Source: Ruegeria_C sp041537905 (lineage in GTDB: Bacteria > Pseudomonadota > Alphaproteobacteria > Rhodobacterales > Rhodobacteraceae). Taken from it: 64,000 nucleotides of DNA. Position 1 is the stretch's first letter, and each line of letters starts with the position of its first letter. A program made the translations under genes and the position numbers. The notes beneath the pieces were generated by a model. It ran no database searches. It saw only the letters and a program-made list of their open reading frames with translations, and was not told where the DNA came from. Of the stretch, positions 35,222 through 44,338 are shown one piece after another. Location of the stretch: NCBI RefSeq assembly GCF_041537905.1, contig NZ_JBGRUO010000010.1, positions 90,172-154,171 on the forward strand, written 5' to 3'.

Positions 35222-37063
35222 ATGGCCGCAGTCGCCAAGAAGATGTCGAAAACGTTTGTCTGGATCCTGATGGGTCTGTTGATGGTCGGTCTTGCCGGGT
35301 TCGGCGCGGTCGATATGCTGGGCACCGCCCGGACCGTGGCGACGGTCGGCGACGAGACCATCAGCATCGATGAGTATTATCGTGAATTGCAGGGTGAAAT
35401 CAGAGCGTTGCAACAGCAGACCGGGCGAGGCCTGACCATGTCGCAAGCGCGCGAACTGGGTCTGGATCAACTGGCCCTGTCGCGGCTGGTCGCACTGGCT
35501 GCGCTGGATCACGAGGTGACACAGCTGGGCGTATCGCTTGGGGACGAAAACCTGCAGCAGGAAATCATGGAAATTCCTGCCTTTCAGGGCGTGAATGGCG
35601 GCTTTGACCGTGAAGCCTATCGCTTTGCCGTCGAGCAGGCCGGGCTGAGCGAATCCGAATTCGAGGACAATCTGCGTAAAGAATCCGCGCGCACGCTGGT
35701 GCAAAGCGCGCTGATCTCAGGCGTTTCGATGCCCGACACCTTTGCCCAGACGATGACCGATTTTGTCGGCGCACGGCGCAGCTTTACCGTCGCCACCCTT
35801 GGGGCTGACCAGTTGCAGACCGAAATCACCACGCCCACCGAAGCACAGATATCGGACTATTACGACACCAATATCGATCAGTTCACCCTGCCCCGCACCA
35901 AGCGCGTGACCTATGCGCTGCTCTCGCCCGAAGCGATGCTGGATCAGGTCGAGGTCGACGAAGAGTCGATCCGCAATCTTTATGAGACGCGCGAAGCCGA
36001 GTTCAACCAGCCCGCGCGCCGCCTGGTGGAACGTCTGGTCTTTTCTGATGCCGAGGCCGCGCAATCCGCGCTGGCGCAGATCGAAGTGAACGGCACGAGT
36101 TTTGAAAAACTGGTCGAGGATCGCGGCCTGACCATGGTCGATGTGGATCTGGGCGATCTGTCCGCCACCGAACTGGGGGATGCCGCCGACGGGATCTTTG
36201 CCGCCGAAATCGGCGCGGTGGTCGGCCCCCTGCCCTCGGATCTGGGCCCGGCGCTTTATCGCGTCAATGGCACGCTTGAGGCGCGCGAAACCCCGTTCGA
36301 AGAGGTCGAAGCCGAATTGCGCGATGAGCTGGCCGCAGCCCGCGCCCGGCGCCTGCTGGAAGGCGAGGCCGAAAACCTCAACGATCTGCTGGCCGGTGGT
36401 GCCACGCTGGAAGAGTTGGGCGATGAAGCCGGGATGGAGGTTGGTCAGATCGACTGGACCGAGGAAAGCTCGGACGGTGTGGCCGCTTATGACGGCTTCC
36501 GCGCTGCCGCGTCCAATGTGCAAGAGGGTGATTTCCCCGAGATCGACTTCCTCGAAGACGGTTCGCTTTTTGCGCTGCGTTTGGACGAGGTGCTGGAGCC
36601 GCGCCCCGAACCGCTCGAGCAGGCGCGCGAGAGCGTGATCGCCGCATGGCAACAGGCGGAAACCGAGGCCGCGCTTGCCGAAATGGCCCAAGGGACGGCG
36701 GATCAGTTGGAAGCGGATGGCGATTTCACCGCCACCGGCCTGCCTGTCCGTGTCGAGAATGGCCTGACCCGCACTGCTTTCCTGGACGGCACCCCTGCCG
36801 ATTTCATGACTCAGGTCTTTGAGATGGAGCCGGGCGAACTGCGGGTGATCTCGGGCCCCGATCAGGCGCAGATCGTGCGTCTGGACGAGGTTCTGCCGCC
36901 CGAAGAGAACTATGAGTTGAACCAGATGCGTCAGGCACTGGGCGCACAGATGGACCAGACCCTGGCCCGGAACCTCTTTGATGCATTTGTGCGCGACGCC
37001 CAGACCCGCAGCCGCCCGACGGTGGACCAGCAGGCACTGACGGCGGTGCACACGAATTTCTAG
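35222..37063 (+). CDS. ppiD: Peptidyl-prolyl isomerase PpiD / SurA-N domain protein
   Basis: Membrane-anchored periplasmic chaperone for exported proteins. One N-terminal membrane helix (TFVWILMGLLMVGLAGFGAV), then a SurA-like N domain and a central parvulin-type region around residues 240-370, 613 residues in all, as in PpiD. Parvulin active-site residues are not well conserved, so chaperone activity may dominate. It precedes trpE by 10 bases and may be cotranscribed with it. Confidence 0.9.
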   Translation: MAAVAKKMSKTFVWILMGLLMVGLAGFGAVDMLGTARTVATVGDETISIDEYYRELQGEIRALQQQTGRGLTMSQARELGLDQLALSRLVALAALDHEVTQLGVSLGDENLQQEIMEIPAFQGVNGGFDREAYRFAVEQAGLSESEFEDNLRKESARTLVQSALISGVSMPDTFAQTMTDFVGARRSFTVATLGADQLQTEITTPTEAQISDYYDTNIDQFTLPRTKRVTYALLSPEAMLDQVEVDEESIRNLYETREAEFNQPARRLVERLVFSDAEAAQSALAQIEVNGTSFEKLVEDRGLTMVDVDLGDLSATELGDAADGIFAAEIGAVVGPLPSDLGPALYRVNGTLEARETPFEEVEAELRDELAAARARRLLEGEAENLNDLLAGGATLEELGDEAGMEVGQIDWTEESSDGVAAYDGFRAAASNVQEGDFPEIDFLEDGSLFALRLDEVLEPRPEPLEQARESVIAAWQQAETEAALAEMAQGTADQLEADGDFTATGLPVRVENGLTRTAFLDGTPADFMTQVFEMEPGELRVISGPDQAQIVRLDEVLPPEENYELNQMRQALGAQMDQTLARNLFDAFVRDAQTRSRPTVDQQALTAVHTNF

Positions 37064-37073
37064 GGCAACGCAG

Positions 37074-38585
37074 ATGGCCGTCATCCCCGAATACGATGCG
37101 TTCGCCCGTGCCTATGAGGCGGGCGAAAATCAGGTGGTCTATGCAAGGCTTGCCGCCGATCTGGATACGCCCGTCTCGCTGATGCTGAAGCTGACCGGCG
37201 CGCAGAAAGATGCGTTCATGCTGGAATCGGTGACCGGTGGCGAGGTGCGCGGGCGGTATTCGATCATCGGCATGAAGCCCGACCTGATCTGGCGCTGCCA
37301 TGGCGAGACCTCGTCGATCAACCGCTCGGCGCGCTTCGACCCTGACGCCTTTCAGGCGCAGGACGGCAATCCGATGGACACGCTGCGCGCATTGCTGGCC
37401 GAAAGCCGCATCGACCTGCCCGACGACATGCCGCAGGCCGCAGCCGGGCTCTTTGGCTATCTCGGCTATGACATGATCCGTCTGGTCGAGCATTTGCCAG
37501 ATGTGAACCCCGACCCGCTGGGCCTGCCCGACGCGGTGATGATGCGCCCCTCGGTCGTGGCGGTGCTGGACGGCGTCAAGGGCGAGGTTACGGTGGTTTC
37601 CCCCGCTTGGGTCAGCGATGGCCAATCCGCGCGTGCGGCTTATGCACAGGCCGCTGAGCGGGTGATGGATGCCGTGCGCGATCTGGAACGCGCCATGCCC
37701 AGCGAAAGCCGCGATCTGGGTCAGGCGCATGAGGTCGCGCCGCCGGTGTCGAACTTCACCAAGCAGGGCTATCTGGACGCGGTCGAGAAGGCCAAGGAAT
37801 ACATCCGCGCGGGCGATATCTTTCAGGTCGTTCCGGCGCAGCGCTGGACGCAGGAGTTCCCGCAGCCGCCCTTCGCGCTCTACCGCTCGCTGCGGCGCAC
37901 CAACCCCTCGCCCTTCATGTTCTATTTCAACTTCGGCGGGTTTCAGGTGGTAGGCGCAAGCCCCGAGATCCTGGTGCGGGTCTTTGGCGACGAGGTCACC
38001 ATCCGCCCCATTGCAGGCACCCGGCCCCGGGGTGCGACGCCGGAAGAGGATCGCGCCCATGAGGTCGATCTGCTGGCCGATCAGAAGGAGTTGGCCGAAC
38101 ATCTCATGCTGCTCGATCTGGGCCGCAACGATTGCGGGCGCGTAGCCAAGATCGGCACCGTGCGCCCGACCGAGCAGTTCATCATCGAACGCTACAGCCA
38201 CGTGATGCACATTGTCTCGAACGTGGTGGGTGAACTGGATGAAAGCAAAGACGCGCTGGATGCCTTCTTTGCCGGGATGCCCGCTGGCACCGTGTCAGGC
38301 GCGCCCAAGGTGCGCGCGATGGAGATCATCGACGAGCTGGAGCCGGAAAAACGCGGCATCTATGGCGGCGGCGTGGGGTATTTCTCATCGGGCGGCGACA
38401 TGGATATCTGCATCGCCCTGCGCACCGCGATCGTGAAGGATCGCAAGCTCTATATCCAGGCCGGTGGCGGCGTGGTCTATGACAGCGACCCCGAGGCCGA
38501 GTTCATGGAAACCGTTCACAAATCCAACGCAATCCGCCGCGCGGCTGAGGACGCGGCGCGCTTTACCGGCGGCGGCAACGGCTAG
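37074..38585 (+). CDS. trpE: Anthranilate synthase component I
   Basis: Converts chorismate to anthranilate with the TrpG glutaminase. The 503-residue protein has the chorismate-binding features: PIAGTRPRGATPEEDRAHE, HLMLLDLGRNDCGRVAK, RYSHVMHIVSNVVGEL and FFAGMPAGTVSGAPKVRAME. No Trp-rich leader peptide is visible upstream, since ppiD ends 10 bases before. trpG lies 1.6 kb on, beyond an antisense gene. Confidence 0.97.
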   Translation: MAVIPEYDAFARAYEAGENQVVYARLAADLDTPVSLMLKLTGAQKDAFMLESVTGGEVRGRYSIIGMKPDLIWRCHGETSSINRSARFDPDAFQAQDGNPMDTLRALLAESRIDLPDDMPQAAAGLFGYLGYDMIRLVEHLPDVNPDPLGLPDAVMMRPSVVAVLDGVKGEVTVVSPAWVSDGQSARAAYAQAAERVMDAVRDLERAMPSESRDLGQAHEVAPPVSNFTKQGYLDAVEKAKEYIRAGDIFQVVPAQRWTQEFPQPPFALYRSLRRTNPSPFMFYFNFGGFQVVGASPEILVRVFGDEVTIRPIAGTRPRGATPEEDRAHEVDLLADQKELAEHLMLLDLGRNDCGRVAKIGTVRPTEQFIIERYSHVMHIVSNVVGELDESKDALDAFFAGMPAGTVSGAPKVRAMEIIDELEPEKRGIYGGGVGYFSSGGDMDICIALRTAIVKDRKLYIQAGGGVVYDSDPEAEFMETVHKSNAIRRAAEDAARFTGGGNG

Positions 38586-38606
38586 GGGCCGACCGCCGCT
38601 TCGGGA

Positions 38607-40070
38607 TCACTCCGCGCCTTGCGTTAACACGGCAGAAACCGGAGCCAGCGCAACACGGCTGGCGCGGTCCTGCAACCCCCAGAGCAGCAGCGCCGATACC
38701 GTGTCGGGCCGCACCCGGCCCAGCATCACGACGGCCCCCTCCTGCCCGGCGCGGAACGCGGCCTGATCAAGGAAGCGCCGCATTACGGTAGGCGTCTGGC
38801 CCGCCCCGTCAAAATCGCGGAACACCACGGTCGAGGGCACGCCCTCGCGCGCGGCGAGTTTCTGCACCGTGTTCAGACCCTTGCCTTGCGTGATCAGCCC
38901 TCGCCCCGTCCCACCTGCAATCGCGGTGATCTGATCCGACAGCGGACGGTTGCCCTGAATACCCGTGCGCGTGCCTTCCAGCAGCGCGACCGTTTCGGGC
39001 ACCGCCTCCATCCAGACCGACAGCGACACTTCGGCATCCTGCGCGGTGGCGGCCAGCGGCATATCGGTCAGCATCACCACCTCAAACCCGGCGGCGCGGT
39101 GGCTGGCCATTTTTTCGGCGGCGTCAGGCTTGGTCGGATCGACGGCAAAGGTCAGCGGATAGGGAAACTCGCGCAAGGCCTCGACGCCCAGGGCGGCATC
39201 ATCATCGATCAGCACGATCGACATCAGCGGCTTTTCTTCGGGGTTGTCGAAGCCCACAGCGTAGGCCGAGATCGGAGGCTCACCGCCGAGTTCTCCGACC
39301 CCCGGTGCCGACACGGTCTTGTGGCGATCCGTCAGAGGCACAACCGGCGTGCCGATTCGTGTACTTGTCTCTGATCCGGTGCCCTGTCGAACGGGCGGCA
39401 GAGCGGCGAGCCGGGGCGAATCACTTTCGGTCTCGGCCGCTTCGGTTTCAACCTCTGGAACCAGCGGCGCTTCGGGCTCAGCGGCGGGCAATTCGGGCGC
39501 GGTCGGGGGCTGCTGGCCCTCTGGCGCCTGTGGGGTGATCAAGGCGGGCGGTGTTGCCTCGGCCAGCACCGACGGCTCTCCGTTTCGGGTGACCACGGGC
39601 GGTTCGGCAGGTTCAGGCGCGGGTGGTTCCGGTGCCTCGGTCGACACGCTGGGAGTCTCGTCCTGCTCCGGAATTGCCGGGGCCTCGATCGCCGCAGTTT
39701 GCGAGACCGGTTTTTCCGCCTCGACCTCCAGTTCAGGGGCGGCGCCCGCTTCGGGGCCGGTCAGACCGGCGGTTGTCTCTGTAATATCTGGCTTGTTTCC
39801 CGGTTGCGTATCCGCCCCGGTGCTGGCCGCGATGGTGTCGCTCTCGTTCTCGGGTCCGTCAGGTGCGCGCGGCGCAACATCGACCAGATCGGCGTCCGGC
39901 CCGGGCTGGGCCACATCCACCTCTGCCGCCTCCGGTTGCGCAGGCACCGCCGTGGGCGTCTCACTCGCAACCTCGGGTTGGGGCGAAAGCGGCATCAGCA
40001 GAGACGCTCCCACGCTTACACATAGCACAACCGCCGCACCGGCCAGCAGTCCTCCGAAAAATCCGCCCAT
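38607..40070 (-). CDS. Divergent polysaccharide deacetylase (YibQ-like) with long acidic linker
   Basis: A 487-residue protein with one N-terminal membrane segment (GGLLAGAAVVLCVSVGASLL), then about 200 residues of low-complexity Pro/Glu/Ala/Thr sequence, then a deacetylase-2 domain beginning PLMSIVLIDDDAALGVEAL with FAVDPTKPDA and the His/Asp-type region. The catalytic acidic triad is degenerate, as usual for this family. It probably acts in the periplasm. It lies antisense between trpE and trpG. Confidence 0.82.
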   Translation of the reverse strand: MGGFFGGLLAGAAVVLCVSVGASLLMPLSPQPEVASETPTAVPAQPEAAEVDVAQPGPDADLVDVAPRAPDGPENESDTIAASTGADTQPGNKPDITETTAGLTGPEAGAAPELEVEAEKPVSQTAAIEAPAIPEQDETPSVSTEAPEPPAPEPAEPPVVTRNGEPSVLAEATPPALITPQAPEGQQPPTAPELPAAEPEAPLVPEVETEAAETESDSPRLAALPPVRQGTGSETSTRIGTPVVPLTDRHKTVSAPGVGELGGEPPISAYAVGFDNPEEKPLMSIVLIDDDAALGVEALREFPYPLTFAVDPTKPDAAEKMASHRAAGFEVVMLTDMPLAATAQDAEVSLSVWMEAVPETVALLEGTRTGIQGNRPLSDQITAIAGGTGRGLITQGKGLNTVQKLAAREGVPSTVVFRDFDGAGQTPTVMRRFLDQAAFRAGQEGAVVMLGRVRPDTVSALLLWGLQDRASRVALAPVSAVLTQGAE

Positions 40071-40210
40071 ATCCTTGTCGCCTCTTTCGTGCTCTTCTTA
40101 TGGTATTGCCCGGCTTGCGCTCTTGACGCTGCGCGGCAAGCCTGAACAAGTATGCCCACACTATACTGCGGCGGGGCCGGTCCTCGCCAGCCCTTAATCA
40201 ACGAGCTGAC

Positions 40211-40792
40211 ATGCTGCTGCTGATCGATAACTACGATTCCTTCACCTACAACCTCGTTCACTATCTGGGCGAGCTTGGGGCCGAGATGGTGGTGCGCCGC
40301 AACGACGCGCTAGACGTGCAGGAGGCGATGGGCATGAAGCCGGATGGCATCCTGCTCAGCCCCGGTCCCTGCGACCCGGATCAGGCGGGCATCTGCCTGG
40401 CCCTGATCCAAGCCGCCGCCGAAACGAAAACGCCACTCATGGGCGTCTGCCTAGGGCATCAGTCCATCGGTCAGGCCTTTGGCGGCAAGGTGGTGCGCTG
40501 TCATGAGATCGTGCATGGCAAGATGGGCATGATGCAGCACAGCGGCAAAGGGCTGTTTGCCGGGCTGCCCTCGCCGTTTGAGGCGACGCGCTATCATTCG
40601 CTGATTGTCGAACGCGAGAGCCTGCCGGACTGTCTTGAGATCACCGCCGAGCTTGAGGATGGCACCATCATGGGTCTGCAGCATCGCGACTTGCCGATGC
40701 ATGGCGTGCAGTTTCACCCCGAATCCATCGCCTCGGAACACGGCCATGCGCTGCTGCGCAATTTTTTGGACGAGATGAAGGTTCCCGCATGA
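40211..40792 (+). CDS. trpG: Anthranilate synthase component II (glutaminase)
   Basis: A class I glutamine amidotransferase of 193 residues supplying ammonia to TrpE. Nucleophile motif GVCLGHQSIGQAFGG and His/Glu in QFHPESIASEHG; N-terminal LLIDNYDSFTYNLVHYL is diagnostic. The stop overlaps the trpD start in ATGA. Confidence 0.96.
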   Translation: MLLLIDNYDSFTYNLVHYLGELGAEMVVRRNDALDVQEAMGMKPDGILLSPGPCDPDQAGICLALIQAAAETKTPLMGVCLGHQSIGQAFGGKVVRCHEIVHGKMGMMQHSGKGLFAGLPSPFEATRYHSLIVERESLPDCLEITAELEDGTIMGLQHRDLPMHGVQFHPESIASEHGHALLRNFLDEMKVPA

Positions 40793-41808
40793 GCGACGCG
40801 CTGAAGCCGCTGATCGATGCGGCTGCCAATGGTCCCCTGTCGCGGGCGCAAGCCGAAGCGGCGTTTCAGGTTCTCTTTGATGGCGAGGCAACGCCCAGCC
40901 AGATCGGCGGGTTGCTGATGGCGCTGCGTACGCGGGGCGAAACGGTGGATGAATATGCCGCCGCCGCCGCCGTGATGCGCGCGAAATGCCATGCGGTGTC
41001 CGCGCCCGAAGGTGCGATGGACATTGTCGGCACCGGCGGGGATGGCAAGGGCACGCTCAACATCTCGACCGCGACCGCTTTTGTGGTGGCCGGGGCGGAT
41101 GTGGTGGTGGCCAAGCATGGCAACCGCAATCTCAGCTCGAAATCCGGCGCGGCGGATGCGCTGGGGCAGATGGGCATCAACGTGATGATCGGCGCGGAAG
41201 TGGCTGAAAAGGCGCTGAAAGAGGCTGGTATCTGCTTCATGATGGCCCCCATGCACCATCCGGCGATCGCCCATGTGATGCCAACCCGGCAGGAACTGGG
41301 CACCCGCACCATCTTCAACATTCTGGGGCCGCTTACCAACCCTGCAGGTGTGAAACGACAACTGACCGGCGCGTTTTCCCGTGACCTGATCCGGCCCATG
41401 GCCGAAACGCTGGGACAGCTCGGATCCGACCGCGCCTGGCTGGTGCATGGCTCGGACGGCACCGATGAGCTGACCATCACCGGCATCAGTTGGGTCGCAG
41501 CGCTTGAGGATGGCGTGGTGAAAGAGGTTGAACTACATCCCGAAGATGCGGGCCTGCCGGTGCATGCGTTCGAAGAGATCATCGGCGGAACGCCGGAAGA
41601 GAACGCGCGCGCCTTCAACGCCTTGCTCGATGGCGTGCCCTCGGCCTATCGCGACGCCGTCTTGCTGAACGCGGCGGCCGCGCTGGTGATCGCCGAAAAG
41701 GCGAGCGACCTTCGGGAAGGTGTTGAAATCGCAGCAGAAAGCATCGATAGCGGTAAAGCGCGCGACAAAATCTCGGCCTTGGCCAAAATCACACAGGACG
41801 CCTCATGA
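40789..41808 (+). CDS. trpD: Anthranilate phosphoribosyltransferase
   Basis: Transfers the phosphoribosyl group from PRPP to anthranilate. The 339-residue protein has the glycine-rich VGTGGDGKGTLNISTA, KHGNRNLSSKSGAADAL and LGPLTNPA motifs. Coupled by ATGA overlaps to trpG before and trpC after. Confidence 0.97.
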   Translation: MSDALKPLIDAAANGPLSRAQAEAAFQVLFDGEATPSQIGGLLMALRTRGETVDEYAAAAAVMRAKCHAVSAPEGAMDIVGTGGDGKGTLNISTATAFVVAGADVVVAKHGNRNLSSKSGAADALGQMGINVMIGAEVAEKALKEAGICFMMAPMHHPAIAHVMPTRQELGTRTIFNILGPLTNPAGVKRQLTGAFSRDLIRPMAETLGQLGSDRAWLVHGSDGTDELTITGISWVAALEDGVVKEVELHPEDAGLPVHAFEEIIGGTPEENARAFNALLDGVPSAYRDAVLLNAAAALVIAEKASDLREGVEIAAESIDSGKARDKISALAKITQDAS

Positions 41809-42617
41809 CGGAAACCATTCTGGACAAGATCAAGGCCTACAAGCTGGAAGAGCTTGCAGCCGACAAGGAAGAGACCTCGCTTGATCGGATGGAGTCGCTG
41901 GCCCGCGACGCCGCGCCGGTGCGGCCATTCCTGACCGCGCTGCGCGAGGCCAAACGCAGCGGCTACGGGTTGATCGCCGAGATCAAGAAAGCCAGCCCGT
42001 CCAAGGGTCTTATTCGTGCCGATTTCGATCCAGCAGCGCTGGCCGCAGCCTATGCCGCTGGCGGCGCGACCTGCCTGTCGGTTCTGACAGACACGCCCAG
42101 TTTTCAGGGCGCAAAGGAGTATCTGAAACAGGCCCGCGCCGCCTGCGACCTGCCCGTTCTGCGCAAGGATTTCATGTATGACCCCTATCAGGTGGTCGAG
42201 GCGCGGGCGCTGGGCGCAGATTGTATCCTGATCATCATGGCCTCGGTCGACGATGAGCAGGCCGCCGAACTGGAACAGACCGCCCATGACTGGGAGATGA
42301 ACGTGCTGATCGAGGTTCATGACGCGCATGAATTGGAACGCGCCGCCAAGCTGACCAGCCCGCTGATCGGCATCAACAACCGCAACCTGCACACGTTTGA
42401 GACCTCGCTGGACACCACGCGCACGCTGTCCAAACTGGTGCCCTCGGACCGCACCATCGTCTGCGAAAGCGGGTTGCACAGCGCCGAGGAACTGGCCGAT
42501 ATCGCCCGCTATGGCGCGCGGTGTTTCCTGATCGGCGAAAGCCTGATGCGTCAGGACGATGTGGAAAAGGCCACCCATGACCTGCTGGCCAATCCACTGG
42601 TGCCCGGAGCCATGTGA
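41805..42617 (+). CDS. trpC: Indole-3-glycerol phosphate synthase
   Basis: TIM-barrel enzyme of 270 residues without the fused TrpF found in enterics. Motifs: IAEIKKASPSKGLI, VLRKDFMYDPYQVVEA, LIEVHDAHELERA, IGINNRNL and ESGLHSAEELADIA. It follows trpD by ATGA, and moaC starts at its stop. Confidence 0.97.
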   Translation: MTETILDKIKAYKLEELAADKEETSLDRMESLARDAAPVRPFLTALREAKRSGYGLIAEIKKASPSKGLIRADFDPAALAAAYAAGGATCLSVLTDTPSFQGAKEYLKQARAACDLPVLRKDFMYDPYQVVEARALGADCILIIMASVDDEQAAELEQTAHDWEMNVLIEVHDAHELERAAKLTSPLIGINNRNLHTFETSLDTTRTLSKLVPSDRTIVCESGLHSAEELADIARYGARCFLIGESLMRQDDVEKATHDLLANPLVPGAM

Positions 42618-43090
42618 TGGCACTGACCCATTTCGACAGCAAGGGTGATGCCCATATGGTCGATGTCTCGGATAAGGAGATCACCCACCGTATTGCCGTA
42701 GCCCGAGGTCACGTGAGCATGCAGCGCGAAACCTTTGATATCATTTCAGAAGGTCGCGCCAAGAAGGGCGATGTTCTGGGTGTCGCACGTCTGGCAGGCA
42801 TCATGGGGGCCAAGAAGACCCCCGACCTGATCCCGCTCTGCCATCCGCTGCCAGTGACGAAGGTCGCCGTTGAATTGACGCTGGACCCGGACCTGCCTGG
42901 TGTGCAAGTCGAAGCCACCGTGCGCACCACGGGCCAGACCGGCGTCGAGATGGAGGCGCTGACGGCGGTGTCTACGGCAGCGCTGACGGTCTATGACATG
43001 ACCAAGGCGGTGGATAAATCCATGCAGATCGGCGGCATTCGCGTGGTTCTGAAAGACGGCGGCAAATCAGGCCGCTACGAGGCACAATGA
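42617..43090 (+). CDS. moaC: Cyclic pyranopterin monophosphate synthase
   Basis: First step of molybdenum cofactor synthesis, with MoaA (not in window). The 157-residue protein has the family MVDVSDKEITHRIAVARG, LIPLCHPLPVTKV and EMEALTAVSTAALTVYDM with the active-site residues. TGATG junction with trpC; a GTG one codon earlier is possible. Overlaps moeA by ATGA. Confidence 0.95.
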   Translation: MALTHFDSKGDAHMVDVSDKEITHRIAVARGHVSMQRETFDIISEGRAKKGDVLGVARLAGIMGAKKTPDLIPLCHPLPVTKVAVELTLDPDLPGVQVEATVRTTGQTGVEMEALTAVSTAALTVYDMTKAVDKSMQIGGIRVVLKDGGKSGRYEAQ

Positions 43091-44259
43091 TCTCTGTCGA
43101 CGAGGCCCGCGCCCATCTGTTTGACCTCGTCTCACCGCTGGAGGTCGAGACCGTCCCGCTGGCACAGGCTGCAGGCGGGGTTTTGGCCCGCGATGCGGTT
43201 GCGACCCGCGACCAGCCGCCCTTTGCGGCCTCGTCGATGGATGGCTATGCGATGAATTCGACCGAGGTCGAGCTGCATGCCATGTTCAAGGTGATCGGAG
43301 AAGCCGCTGCAGGTAAACGCTTTTCCGGCGGTGTGAAGCCGGGTCAGGCGGTGCGCATCTTCACTGGTGCGCCGATGCCCGAGGGCACGGATTTTGTCGT
43401 CATTCAGGAAAATACCGAACAGCGCGGCGATCTCGTCACCATCACCGATGGGCCGGGCACCAAATCCAATGTCCGCCCCGCAGGTGTCGACTTCCGCATA
43501 GGCGATCGCCTGACCGCCCCGCGCCGCCTGACCCCGTCGGACGTTGCCCTGCTCGCGGCCATGAACATCCCCGACGTACCTGTGACCCGTCGCCCGGTTG
43601 TTGCCCTGATCTCGAACGGCGACGAGTTGGTGATGCCCGGCGATATCCCCGGCCCGGATCAGATCATCGCCTCCAATACCTTTGGCCTGAAGGCGCTGCT
43701 CGAAGAGGTCGGCGCGCAAGTCCGGATGTTGCCGGTGGCGCGCGACACCACTCGCTCGCTCAGCACCGCGCTGGAATTGGCGGTAGGTGCCGATGTGGTG
43801 ATCACCATCGGTGGTGCGTCTGTGGGCGATCACGATCTGGTCGAAGAGGTCACCGGCACGCTCGGGATGCAGCGGTCGTTTTACAAGGTGCTGATGCGCC
43901 CGGGCAAACCGCTGATGGCGGGTCGCTTGGGGGATGCGGCGATGATCGGTCTGCCGGGAAATCCGGTCTCTGCCATGATTTGCGGGCATATCTTCGTGGC
44001 CCCGCTGCTGCGCCATATGCAGGGCCTGCCCGACCCGCTGCCCCAGATGTACAGCGCCACGCTGACGAAAGCTCTCACAGAAAACGGACCGCGTGCGCAC
44101 TACATGCGGGCCATGATCGATAGTAACGGCATCGCAGCGGCGGAGGATCAGGACAGCTCACTGCTGCGGGTTCTGGCGAGCGCCAATGCGCTGATCATGC
44201 GCCCGCCTCAGGACCCGGCCCGCGAGGTCGGAGAGACGGTCAGCTACATCCCGCTCTGA
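43087..44259 (+). CDS. moeA: Molybdopterin molybdenumtransferase
   Basis: Inserts molybdate into adenylated molybdopterin. The 390-residue protein has PPFAASSMDGYAMNS, the GEPH-like IFTGAPMPEGTDFVV, the conserved VVITIGGASVGDHDLV (MoCF-binding TGG-like motif) and GLPGNPVSAMICG. Last gene of the trp-moa transcript before the lexA promoter. Confidence 0.95.
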   Translation: MISVDEARAHLFDLVSPLEVETVPLAQAAGGVLARDAVATRDQPPFAASSMDGYAMNSTEVELHAMFKVIGEAAAGKRFSGGVKPGQAVRIFTGAPMPEGTDFVVIQENTEQRGDLVTITDGPGTKSNVRPAGVDFRIGDRLTAPRRLTPSDVALLAAMNIPDVPVTRRPVVALISNGDELVMPGDIPGPDQIIASNTFGLKALLEEVGAQVRMLPVARDTTRSLSTALELAVGADVVITIGGASVGDHDLVEEVTGTLGMQRSFYKVLMRPGKPLMAGRLGDAAMIGLPGNPVSAMICGHIFVAPLLRHMQGLPDPLPQMYSATLTKALTENGPRAHYMRAMIDSNGIAAAEDQDSSLLRVLASANALIMRPPQDPAREVGETVSYIPL

Positions 44260-44263
44260 GTGC

Positions 44264-44286
44264 TTGTGTCAAACGCATTGACACAA
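44264..44286. promoter_or_regulatory. TTGTGTCA-N7-TGACACAA palindrome overlapping the lexA -35
   Basis: A perfect 8+8 inverted repeat lies between moeA and lexA, and its right arm contains the -35 hexamer TTGACA. It could be a second operator or a weak moeA terminator (no T-run, modest GC). Not an SOS-box type. Confidence 0.5.
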
Positions 44287-44306
44287 AACAGGAACATGCG
44301 TAGAAC
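44278..44306 (+). promoter_or_regulatory. lexA promoter with SOS box overlapping the -10
   Basis: TTGACA (44278-44283), 17-base spacer, TAGAAC (44301-44306). GAAC-ATGCGTA-GAAC (44292-44306) is a perfect alphaproteobacterial LexA box and its right half is the -10 element, so LexA would block its own promoter. Confidence 0.85.
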
Positions 44307-44338
44307 AAATGTAAACGCATGGAGCAGAGGTGTGCGCA

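Noticed and set aside
32265..35704. Two minus-strand frames of over 500 codons
   Set aside because: Antisense shadows of fabI, the LysE exporter, gpt, the aminotransferase and the start of ppiD.
40080..40210. Trp leader peptide before trpG or trpE
   Set aside because: No cluster of TGG codons in a short frame was found upstream of either gene.
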